DNA of 64,000 nt from assembly GCF_940670765.1 (NCBI RefSeq), contig NZ_CALNVW010000007.1:1-64000 (forward strand), given 5' to 3'. The translations under genes were made by a program, and so were the position numbers. This document shows, piece after piece, positions 54,925 to 62,556 of the stretch. The stretch comes from Streptomyces sp. A 4/2. Its GTDB lineage: Bacteria > Actinomycetota > Actinomycetes > Streptomycetales > Streptomycetaceae. The notes beneath the pieces were generated by a model. The model did not search any database. It was given only the letters and a program-made list of their open reading frames with translations, and was not told where the DNA came from. Numbering within the stretch: the stretch's first letter is position 1; each line of letters begins with the position of its first letter.

Positions 54925-56013
54925 TCACGGTGTGCGGAAGCCGATCGTCGGTACGGCCCTGCGCAGCGGCCAGGGGCGGGCCGCCGCGGGCAGCAGTTCC
55001 TCCAGGAACGCGTAGCGGCGCAGCGCCGCCGGGTCCTGGTCGTCGTAGGTCCGCACCTGCTGCCACCAGGCGGCGATCTCGGACCAGCCGGGCGCCGAGA
55101 GCGAACCGCCGAACTCCTGCACCGAGAGGGCGGCGGTCAGTCCGGCGAAGGCGAGGCGGTCGGCGAGGGGCCAGTTCGCCAGGGTGCCGGTGACGAAGCC
55201 CGCGACGAACACGTCGCCCGCGCCCGTCGGGTCGAGCGCCGCCACTTCGATGGCGGGCACCGAGGCGGCCTCGCCGGTCGAGCCGTCGACGGCGTACGCA
55301 CCCTCGGCGCCGAGGGTGACCACCGCCAGCGGGACCTTCTCGGCGAGGGCGTGCGCCGCCGCGCGCGGGCAGTCGGTGCGGGTGTAGCGCATCGCCTCCT
55401 CCGCGTTGGGCAGGAACGCCTCGCAGTGCTCCAGGTCGGCGAGACCCGCCAGGTCCCAGCGTCCGGTCTCGTCCCAGCCGACGTCGGCGAAGATCTTGGT
55501 GCCGCGGTTCGCCGCGTGCAGCACCCATTCCTCGCGGCTGCCGGGTCCCAGCGAGGCGACGGCGGCGCGGGCCAGCGGTGGGCAGTTGGGGTACGAGCTG
55601 GAGGGCGGCGGCGCCTCGTGGCCGTGCGAGACCATCGTGCGCTCGCCCTCGTACGCCATGGAGACGGTGACCGGCGAGTGCCAGCCGGGCACCGTGTGGG
55701 AGCGCGAGAGGTCGATCTGTTCGCCCTGTTCCAGGGCGTCCCAGCAGTACTCCCCGTAGTGGTCGTCGCCGAACGCGGCGGCGAGCGAGGTGCGCAGCCC
55801 CAGCCGGGCCAGCGCGGTGGCCATGTTGGCCACCCCGCCGGGGCTCGACCCCATCCCGCGCGCCCAGGACTCGGTGCCGCGCACCGGTGCGCTGTCCAGG
55901 CCGGTGAAGATGATGTCGAGGAAGACCGTGCCGGTGAGGAACACGTCGCAGTCGGGGTCCTGGGGGGCGCGCAGCCCGTCCAGCGGGTCGAGAGTCTTGT
56001 TGTCGTGGACCAC
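54925..56013 (-). CDS. PfkB-family carbohydrate kinase
   Basis: This 362-residue ribokinase-like kinase has the N-terminal GGVANMATALARLGL substrate region and the C-terminal DPTGAGDVFVAGFVTGTLAN motif with the catalytic Asp and anion hole. It follows gudD by 61 bp on the same strand. It may phosphorylate a sugar acid such as a ketodeoxy intermediate, but the pathway encoded by the two upstream genes does not need a kinase. The substrate is open. Confidence 0.9.
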   Translation of the reverse strand: MVHDNKTLDPLDGLRAPQDPDCDVFLTGTVFLDIIFTGLDSAPVRGTESWARGMGSSPGGVANMATALARLGLRTSLAAAFGDDHYGEYCWDALEQGEQIDLSRSHTVPGWHSPVTVSMAYEGERTMVSHGHEAPPPSSSYPNCPPLARAAVASLGPGSREEWVLHAANRGTKIFADVGWDETGRWDLAGLADLEHCEAFLPNAEEAMRYTRTDCPRAAAHALAEKVPLAVVTLGAEGAYAVDGSTGEAASVPAIEVAALDPTGAGDVFVAGFVTGTLANWPLADRLAFAGLTAALSVQEFGGSLSAPGWSEIAAWWQQVRTYDDQDPAALRRYAFLEELLPAAARPWPLRRAVPTIGFRTP

Positions 56014-56074
56014 CGTGCGCTCCCCGGTTGCAGTGCGATCCGGCCAGTCTGCCCGATCATGCCGCGGGGTGCGG

Positions 56075-57463
56075 CTACCAGCGCGGCAGTGCCGGACTCG
56101 TCCAGTTCTCGTACCCCTCGGCCTTGCGCATCGCGGCGGCGTCGTCGCGGTCGCGCATCGTGCCGTCGTCGTCGAGCCAGCGCCGGTGGAGTTCCGCGAG
56201 CCGGTCCCGGTCGAGTTCCACGCCGAGGCCGGGGGCGTCGGAGACCGGGAGGTGGCCGTCGGTGAAGACGTGGCGGGTGGTGATCACGTCGTCGGTCTGC
56301 CAGGGGTAGTGGCTGTCGCAGGCGTAGTCCAGGTTGGGGACGGTGGCGGCGACGTGGGTCATCGCGGCGAGGCTGATGCCCAGGTGGGTGTTGGAGTGCA
56401 TGGAGAGTCCGACGCCGAACGTGCGGCAGATCGCGGCCAGTTCGCGGGTGGCGCGCAGTCCGCCCCAGTAGTGGTGGTCGGAGAGGACGACCTGGACGGC
56501 GTCCGTGCGGAAGGCCTCGCGGATCTCCCCGACCGTCGTCACGCACATGTTGGTGGCGAGTGGCACGTCGGTCCCGGCGGAGACCGTGGCCATGTCCGGT
56601 GTTCCGGTGGCCGGGTCCTCCAGGTACTCCAGTACGCCGGCGAGCTCGGCGGCGACCTTCAGCGAGGTCTCCGGTGTCCAGCCGCCGTTGGGGTCGAGAC
56701 GCAGCGGGTGGCCGGGGAACGCTTCGGCCAGGGCCTGTACGGCGGCGATCTCCTGGTCCGGCGGGAAGACGCCGCCCTTGAGCTTGAAGGAGGTGAAGCC
56801 GTGGTCGTCGACGAAGCGCCTGGCCTGCGCGACGATGCCCGCGGGGTCGACCGCCTCGCCCCAGGTGTCGGGCTCCCCGGCGCCGTCCGGGTGTGCGGCC
56901 CAGCGGTAGAAGAGGTAGGCGCTGTACTCGACGGTGTCCCGTACCTTGCCGCCTAGCAGCGCGTGCACGGGCAGGCCGCGGACCTTCCCCAGGGCGTCCA
57001 GGCAGGCCACTTCGAAGGCGGAGTAGACCGACAGCCGGAGTTTGTCGGCGGTCTGTACGCCGCGCAGCCCGCCGACGTCGACGGCGTTCTCCACCTGGGT
57101 GTCGTCGATGCCGACCTGCTGGGCGAGGGCGGCGATGCCGTTGAGGTCGTACAGGGAGCGGCCGGGCAGCAGTTCGGCGTAGGGGCGGGCGATGTCCAGG
57201 TACTTGGTGTCGCCGTAGGTCTCGCCGATGCCGGTGACGCCGTCCGCGGTGACGATCTCGACGACGAGCCGGGGGGTGTACGGCTGGTGCACGCCGTGCA
57301 CGTTGAGCAGCGGCGGGTCCGCGATGAGGACGGGGGTGAGCCGGACCTCGGCGATCGTGAGCTCCGGCGCGGGCAGTGGGGAGTCCTGGTGCGTCTGTCG
57401 CGTCGTCTGCCGGGGCATCTGCCGGGCCGTGCCGGCCGCCGTACCGGGTTCCTGCCGGTTCAT
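56075..57463 (-). CDS. gudD: Glucarate dehydratase-like enolase superfamily enzyme
   Basis: This 462-residue enzyme belongs to the glucarate dehydratase group of the enolase superfamily. FKLKGG holds the Lys-x-Lys base, and metal ligands lie in LRLDPNGGW and in LEDPATG (about 80 residues later than usual spacing would be odd, but order is right). SDHHYWGGL and MHSNTHLGISLAAM supply the other base and its partner. It should convert D-glucarate to 5-keto-4-deoxyglucarate, the substrate of the enzyme encoded next to it. A 35-residue Gln/Thr-rich N-terminal extension is unusual. It overlaps kdgD by 4 nt. Confidence 0.9.
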   Translation of the reverse strand: MNRQEPGTAAGTARQMPRQTTRQTHQDSPLPAPELTIAEVRLTPVLIADPPLLNVHGVHQPYTPRLVVEIVTADGVTGIGETYGDTKYLDIARPYAELLPGRSLYDLNGIAALAQQVGIDDTQVENAVDVGGLRGVQTADKLRLSVYSAFEVACLDALGKVRGLPVHALLGGKVRDTVEYSAYLFYRWAAHPDGAGEPDTWGEAVDPAGIVAQARRFVDDHGFTSFKLKGGVFPPDQEIAAVQALAEAFPGHPLRLDPNGGWTPETSLKVAAELAGVLEYLEDPATGTPDMATVSAGTDVPLATNMCVTTVGEIREAFRTDAVQVVLSDHHYWGGLRATRELAAICRTFGVGLSMHSNTHLGISLAAMTHVAATVPNLDYACDSHYPWQTDDVITTRHVFTDGHLPVSDAPGLGVELDRDRLAELHRRWLDDDGTMRDRDDAAAMRKAEGYENWTSPALPRW

Positions 57464-58413
57464 CGGGTGGCTCCTACGAGGTCGAGTCCGGTGGTGAGCA
57501 GTGCGTCCAGGGCCGCGAGGTCGTCGGGTCCGGGGTCGGTGAGCGGTGCGCGCACCGGTCCCACCCGGTGGCCGCGCAGCCGGGCCGCGGCCTTGACCAG
57601 TGAGACGGGGTAGCCGGGGACCCGGTCGCGGAGTTCGACGAGGGGGACGTAGAAGCCCCGCAGGAGCGCTTCCAGGCGGGTGCGGTCGTCGGCGTGCAGG
57701 GCGGTGAAGAAGGCGCCCGCGATCTCGGGGGCGAAGGCGTGCACGGCGGAGGAGTACGCGGACACCCCGACGGCGGCGTAGGCGCGGGCCTGGACCTCGG
57801 CGGTGGACGCGCCGTTGAAGAACAGGAAGCCGTCCGGCGCGGCGAGCGTCAGCCGCTGGAGCCGGTCGAGGTCGCTGTGTCCGTCCTTGAGTCCGATGAC
57901 GCCGGGGATCGCGGCGATGCGGCGCACCGATTCGGCGGTGAAGGAGACCTGGCCGCGCTGGTAGGCGATGAGCGGCAGCGAGGTGCGGGCGGCGATCTGT
58001 TCCAGCTGGGCGACGAGGCCGTCCTGCGGGGCGGCGACGAGGTAGTGCGGCAGGACGAGGGCGGCGTCGGCGCCCGCCTGCTCGGCGATGCGGGCGAAGC
58101 GGGTGGCCTGCGCCCAGCCGTATCCGATGCCCGCGACGACGGGTATGCGTCCGGCGGCCACCTCGACGGTGGTGGTGACGACCTGGCGGTACTCGTCCTC
58201 GTCGAGCGAGAAGAACTCGCCGGTGCCGCAGGCGGGGAAGACGGCGCCGGGGGCGGCGGCCAACTGGCTCTCCAGGTAGGCCCGGTATCCGTCGAGGTCC
58301 AGCTCGCCGTCGGCGGTGAAGCTCGTCAGGGGAAAGGAGAGGACCCCTCGGGCCATGCCCTCTCGGATCCGGTCCACGATCGTTGTCTCTGCATGTAGAC
58401 GTTGTTCATACAT
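57460..58413 (-). CDS. kdgD: 5-dehydro-4-deoxyglucarate dehydratase
   Basis: This protein of about 317 residues is a DapA-superfamily enzyme. The Schiff-base Lys lies in VIGLKDGHSDLD, the catalytic Tyr in LIAYQRGQVSF, and substrate-binding PACGTGEFFSLDEDEY is typical of KdgD. It converts the GudD product to 2-oxoglutarate semialdehyde with loss of CO2 and water. The ATG at 58413 is used here; the frame can also start at ATG 58434, and neither has a clear ribosome binding site. First gene of the kdgD-gudD-kinase operon. Confidence 0.93.
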   Translation of the reverse strand: MYEQRLHAETTIVDRIREGMARGVLSFPLTSFTADGELDLDGYRAYLESQLAAAPGAVFPACGTGEFFSLDEDEYRQVVTTTVEVAAGRIPVVAGIGYGWAQATRFARIAEQAGADAALVLPHYLVAAPQDGLVAQLEQIAARTSLPLIAYQRGQVSFTAESVRRIAAIPGVIGLKDGHSDLDRLQRLTLAAPDGFLFFNGASTAEVQARAYAAVGVSAYSSAVHAFAPEIAGAFFTALHADDRTRLEALLRGFYVPLVELRDRVPGYPVSLVKAAARLRGHRVGPVRAPLTDPGPDDLAALDALLTTGLDLVGATR

Positions 58414-58438
58414 GGAGATGGACACTAGATACATGAAC
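58404..58438. promoter_or_regulatory. Possible operator at the kdgD start
   Basis: An imperfect inverted repeat with GTTCAT and ATGAAC ends brackets the two candidate start codons of kdgD. It contains CATACATG and AGATACATG, which are AT-rich for this genome. It could be the binding site of a glucarate-responsive regulator, but no regulator gene is adjacent. Confidence 0.35.
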
Positions 58439-58749
58439 CAGAGGCGTCAAGGCGCCTGCGGTCAGGACGGCGACACGCCCGGCCCACGTCCGGGCTATCC
58501 CGACGCCGACCGGCACCGGTCGACACCGACCGGCGCTGACCTGCAAAGACGTACGAAATAGCCGCCCTGATGCCCGGACTTCCGGATCATAAACTTAAAG
58601 TGTTATAGATCACGGAGTGGCGGCTTTCGCGCGCCCTGCCCACTTGATACAAATTGGCCGCGCGCTCCTGTCATCGACTCATCGACAGGGCGCCCACTTC
58701 CCCCATCTCTCCTGCCTGGTCACAGGCATGTCTTCTCCCTGGAACGCCC
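58439..58749. promoter_or_regulatory. Divergent promoter region of kdgD and an MFS gene
   Basis: This 311-bp stretch separates divergent genes and should contain both promoters. AT-rich segments such as ATCATAAACTTAAAGTGTTATAG (near 58585-58608) are candidates for promoter elements. No gene was recognised. Confidence 0.45.
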
Positions 58750-60102
58750 GTGTCTTCGCGCTCGCGCGCAACATGGCCTCTCATCGCCGTGTTCACCGCC
58801 GGATATCTCGCCTCATATCTCCTTCCCACCGTCGTGGGCCGTCTCGTCTCCGGCCTCGGTCTCTCCCCCGCCCAAGCCGGTCTCGTCGGCTCGGTCCTGC
58901 TGCTGTGCTCGGCCGGCGCGGGGTTCACACTCGGCTCACGTGTCGAACGCATCGGCCCGCAGCGGCTGGCCCGCGCCGGGCTGCTGCTCGCGGTCGCCGG
59001 GTACGGCGCCGCCGCGGCCACCACGTACCTTCCGCTCGTCGTGACGGGCGTCGCGGTCGGCGGCTTCGGCTCCGGTACGGCGATGGCGGTGGCCTCGGTC
59101 GGGATCGCCGGGCTGCGCGACCCGCACCGGGCTTCGTCCACCGGGCTGCTCGCGGTGTCGGCGACGGCCGGGGCGCTCTATCTCGTACTGCCGCAGCTGG
59201 GCGGCGGGCACCGGATGCCGTTCGCCGCCGTCGCCCTGGTCGCGGCCCTCGTCTGGCCTGCGACGGGCCGGCTCGGCGGGGCCTGTCAGGAGGCCCCTTC
59301 CCCGGAGGCCGGTCGTAGCCGGATCCCCCGCCTGCGCTCGGGCACCGTCCTGGCGGGCGCGATGGTCTGCTGGTCGATGGCCCAGAACTCGCTCTGGGGC
59401 GTCAGCAGCCGGATCGGCCAGGAACAGGCCGGGCTGTCCGAGGTGACGGTCGGAACGGTCCTCGCGGTGTCGCTGGCCGCCGGACTCGTCGGGATCTCCG
59501 CTGCGAGCGCGCTCGGCTCGAAGCTCGGCCGGGCCCTGCCGATCGGCGCGGGCACGGTGATCATCTCCGGCTGTATCGCGCTGAGTTCATCGGCGGGCGG
59601 GATCAACTCGTTCGCGTCGGGCGAGATCCTCTGGAACACCTTCTACCCGGTGGTCCTGTCGTATCTGATCGGCCTGGCCGCCTCCCTCGACCCGCGCGGA
59701 CGCTGGGCCGTACTGGTCGGCTCGGCGTCCTCGCTGGGCGTGGCGTGCGGGCCCATCGCCGGGAGCCTGCTCTCCGCGCACACCGGGTTCCCGGTGATGG
59801 GTCTGGTCCTGGCCGCGCTGCTCCTGCTGCTCGCGGTCCCGCTGACCGCGGTGGCCCTGCACACCTCCGGACGGCCGCTGGTTCCCGGCTCGGTGCGCCG
59901 CAGGGGCGGTGCTCCCGCAGCGCTCGTCGCGGGCCGTACGGGTGGTCTGGCCGCCGCGGTTCCGGAGCTGGGCGCGCCCGAACTCACCGTCGCGGAGATC
60001 AGCGTGGAACCGCTGCCCCGCCGCAAGTACCGGTTCTCGACCGGCCATCAGCCCAAGTCGAAGTCGGCGTCGAAGTCGTACGCTTCGACCTCCACCAAGT
60101 AG
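58750..60102 (+). CDS. MFS transporter
   Basis: This membrane protein of about 450 residues has roughly 12 helices and general MFS character (GSRVERIGPQRLARAGLLLA after helix 2). It is divergent from the glucarate operon and might carry a sugar acid, although motifs do not place it in the glucarate-specific anion symporter group. The start is uncertain: GTG 58750 is used, and the frame is open upstream to a TTG at 58654. The last 55 nt overlap the convergent deaminase gene, and the C-terminal tail (KSKSASKSYASTSTK) is encoded there. Confidence 0.8.
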   Translation: MSSRSRATWPLIAVFTAGYLASYLLPTVVGRLVSGLGLSPAQAGLVGSVLLLCSAGAGFTLGSRVERIGPQRLARAGLLLAVAGYGAAAATTYLPLVVTGVAVGGFGSGTAMAVASVGIAGLRDPHRASSTGLLAVSATAGALYLVLPQLGGGHRMPFAAVALVAALVWPATGRLGGACQEAPSPEAGRSRIPRLRSGTVLAGAMVCWSMAQNSLWGVSSRIGQEQAGLSEVTVGTVLAVSLAAGLVGISAASALGSKLGRALPIGAGTVIISGCIALSSSAGGINSFASGEILWNTFYPVVLSYLIGLAASLDPRGRWAVLVGSASSLGVACGPIAGSLLSAHTGFPVMGLVLAALLLLLAVPLTAVALHTSGRPLVPGSVRRRGGAPAALVAGRTGGLAAAVPELGAPELTVAEISVEPLPRRKYRFSTGHQPKSKSASKSYASTSTK

Positions 60103-61067
60103 CGCGCCCGCCGTTCCTCGTCGTGGTCCAGGAAGGCGGCGAGGAACGAGTTGCGGGCCAGTGTCCGCAGCTCCTCGTGCCCGAGGCCGAGCGCCTCGTG
60201 CACGGCGTGGAAGGTGTCGCCCGCGTAGCCGCCGAAGTACGCGGGGTCGTCGGAGTTGACGGTGCAGAGCAGCCCGGCGTCCATCATCTGCCGCAGCGGG
60301 TGCCCCTCCAGGACGTCCACGGCCCGCAGCCGTACGTTCGACAGCGGGCAGAGGGTCAGCGGCACCCGGTCCCTGACCAGCCGCTCGACCAGCTCCGGGT
60401 CCTCCATCGAGCGCAGCCCGTGGTCGATGCGCTCCACGCCCAGGACGTCCAGCGCCTCCCGTACGTAGGCGGGCGGGCCCTCCTCGCCCGCGTGCGCGAC
60501 CTTGCGCAGGCCCAGCGCGCCCGCCGCCTCGTACACCTCGCGGAACTTCGACGGCGGGTGCCCGACCTCGGCCGAGTCCAGGCCGACCGCCGCGATCAGG
60601 TGCAGGTACGGCTCGGCCGCCGCCAGGGTGCGGAGCGCCGAATCGGCGGACTCGTCGCGCAGGAAACACATGATCAACTGGGTGGAGACGCCGTGCCGTT
60701 CCTCGCTCCGTGCCAGGGCCCGCGAGATGCCCTCGACGACCGTCCCCATCGGCACACCGCGCGCCGAGTGCGCCTGCGGGTCGAAGAAGATCTCCGCGTG
60801 CCGTACGCCCTGCGCGGCGGCGCGCGCCAGGTAGGCGTCCGTGAGCTCCTCGAAGTCCTGCTCCGTGCGGAGCACGGCCATCAGCCCGTAGTACAGGTCG
60901 AGGAAGGACTGCAGGTCGCTGAAGAGATACGCCCTGCGCAGCGTCTCGGTGTCCGGATACGGCAGTTCGATGCCGTTGCGCGCGGCGAGCGCGAAGGCCA
61001 GCTCGGGTTCGAGGGTGCCTTCGATGTGGAGGTGGAGTTCGGCCTTGGGGAGGTGCTGCAACTGCAT
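60048..61067 (-). CDS. Adenosine/adenine deaminase
   Basis: This 339-residue zinc amidohydrolase has LPKAELHLHIEGTLEPE (metal-site His pair), KVAHAGEEGPP (His and catalytic Glu), RIDHGLR, and VNSDDPAYFGGY (metal-site Asp). The SDDPAYFGGY form is typical of the subgroup that deaminates adenine in fungi and some bacteria, so the substrate may be adenine rather than adenosine. Its 3' end overlaps the convergent MFS gene. Confidence 0.93.
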   Translation of the reverse strand: MQLQHLPKAELHLHIEGTLEPELAFALAARNGIELPYPDTETLRRAYLFSDLQSFLDLYYGLMAVLRTEQDFEELTDAYLARAAAQGVRHAEIFFDPQAHSARGVPMGTVVEGISRALARSEERHGVSTQLIMCFLRDESADSALRTLAAAEPYLHLIAAVGLDSAEVGHPPSKFREVYEAAGALGLRKVAHAGEEGPPAYVREALDVLGVERIDHGLRSMEDPELVERLVRDRVPLTLCPLSNVRLRAVDVLEGHPLRQMMDAGLLCTVNSDDPAYFGGYAGDTFHAVHEALGLGHEELRTLARNSFLAAFLDHDEERRARYLVEVEAYDFDADFDLG

Positions 61068-61128
61068 CGGACGGCCCTGCTCAGTTCGGTTCGGTGGTGC
61101 TTCGGTGTGCTTCCGGTCCGCTTCGGAT

Positions 61129-62049
61129 TCAGGGTGAGGCGGTGTGCCGGGAGGGGACGGGGATGCGCATGAGGTCGGCGGCGACGGTCAGTTCACCGTC
61201 GAACCCGGCGGCGCGCGCCTGTCGCGCGAATTCCTCCGGGTCGGTGTACCGCTGCGAGAAGTGCGTCAGTACGAGGTGCCGGACGCCCGCGTCCCGGGCC
61301 ACCCGGCCCGCCTGTCCGGCGGTCAGATGGCCGTGGTCGGTGGCCAGCTGCTCGTCCTCGTCGAGGAAGGTCGACTCGATGACCAGCAGGTCGCAGCCCT
61401 CGGCGAGGCGGTGCACGCCGTCGCACAGCCGGGTGTCCATGACGAACGCGAACCGCTGCCCGCGCCGCACCTCGCTGACCTGGTCGAGCGTGACCCCGTT
61501 CAGCTCGCCCTCGCGCTGGAGCCGCCCGATGTCCGGCCCGGTGACGCCGTGCGCGGCGAGCCGCTCGGGCAGTATCCGGCGCCCGTCCGGTTCGGTCAGC
61601 CGGTAGCCGTACGACTCGACGGGATGGGAGAGCCGGTGTGCCTCCAGTACGTACGCCGGGGTGCTCGCCAGCACTCCGCCGTCGCCCGTCGCCGGGACCT
61701 GGCCGAGTTCGACGGACTCGTGGTAGGCGGTGGAGTACCGCAGCCGGTCGAAGAAGTGCTGTCCGCTCGCCGGGTAGTGCGCGGTGACCGGGTGCGGGAC
61801 CCGGTCCAGATTGATCCGCTGGATGACTCCGGCCAGGCCCAGCGAGTGGTCGCCGTGGAAGTGCGTGACGCAGATCCGGTCGATGTCGTGCGCCGCGACC
61901 CCGGCGTGCAGCATCTGCCGCTGGGTGCCCTCGCCGGGGTCGAGGAGGATGCCCTCGCCGTCCCAGCGCAGCAGATAGCCGTTGTGGTTGCGGTGGCGGG
62001 TGGGGACCTGGCTGGCGGTGCCGAGCACCACCAGCTCCCGTACGGACAA
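61129..62049 (-). CDS. rnz: Ribonuclease Z
   Basis: This 306-residue metallo-beta-lactamase-fold nuclease matures tRNA 3' ends. It has [14 protein letters not shown] (zinc ligands), [20 protein letters not shown] and [15 protein letters not shown]. The N-terminal [20 protein letters not shown] is the usual start region. It begins 5 nt after the stop of the HIT gene. Confidence 0.95.
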   Translation of the reverse strand: MSVRELVVLGTASQVPTRHRNHNGYLLRWDGEGILLDPGEGTQRQMLHAGVAAHDIDRICVTHFHGDHSLGLAGVIQRINLDRVPHPVTAHYPASGQHFFDRLRYSTAYHESVELGQVPATGDGGVLASTPAYVLEAHRLSHPVESYGYRLTEPDGRRILPERLAAHGVTGPDIGRLQREGELNGVTLDQVSEVRRGQRFAFVMDTRLCDGVHRLAEGCDLLVIESTFLDEDEQLATDHGHLTAGQAGRVARDAGVRHLVLTHFSQRYTDPEEFARQARAAGFDGELTVAADLMRIPVPSRHTASP

Positions 62050-62054
62050 CGGGA

Positions 62055-62414
62055 CTACCCGGGCGGCCAGTTGAGCCCGCGACCGCCCAGCACGTGGGCG
62101 TGCGCGTGGAAGACGGTCTGGCCCGCGCCGGAGCCGGTGTTGAAGACGATGCGGTAGCCGGTCGAGTCGACCTTGTCCTCGGCGGCGACCTCCGCGGCCT
62201 CGCGCAGCACGTCAGCGGCGATCTGCGGTTCGGCCGCGGCGAGGGTGGCGGCGTCCGGGTAGTGCACCTTGGGGATCACCAGGACGTGCGTGGGCGCCTG
62301 CGGGTTTATGTCGCGGAAGGCGACGGTGGTGTCGGTCTCACGGACGACCGTCGCCGGGATGTCTCCCGAGACGATCTTGCAGAACAGGCAGTCGGTCTGC
62401 GGTTCTCCCGCCAT
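62055..62414 (-). CDS. HIT-family nucleotide-binding hydrolase
   Basis: This 119-residue protein has the histidine triad [13 protein letters not shown] and the N-terminal zinc pair CLFCKI. HIT proteins of the Hint type hydrolyse purine nucleoside phosphoramidates. The ATG at 62414 gives [14 protein letters not shown]. It is probably co-transcribed with ribonuclease Z. Confidence 0.95.
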   Translation of the reverse strand: MAGEPQTDCLFCKIVSGDIPATVVRETDTTVAFRDINPQAPTHVLVIPKVHYPDAATLAAAEPQIAADVLREAAEVAAEDKVDSTGYRIVFNTGSGAGQTVFHAHAHVLGGRGLNWPPG

Positions 62415-62556
62415 GCGGGGCTCCTCGGTCGGTGGTGATCGGTACGCGGCCATGGTAGACCGACCGCCGCACGGGGGCCGGGGCCCGGGGCCCGGGGTAA
62501 CCCTTGGCCCGCCCCGGGCCCCGGTCCCAGCCCGCCCCGGGCCCCGGGCCCCGGTC

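Noticed and set aside
52290..55193. 967-codon plus-strand frame over ybeY, phoH and the kinase gene
   Set aside because: It crosses three well-supported genes on the other strand and encodes low-complexity sequence typical of GC-rich shadows.
54925..56013. Assignment of the PfkB protein as 2-keto-3-deoxygluconate kinase
   Set aside because: Family motifs show only a ribokinase-like kinase; the neighbouring genes do not make KDG, so the specific name is not supported.
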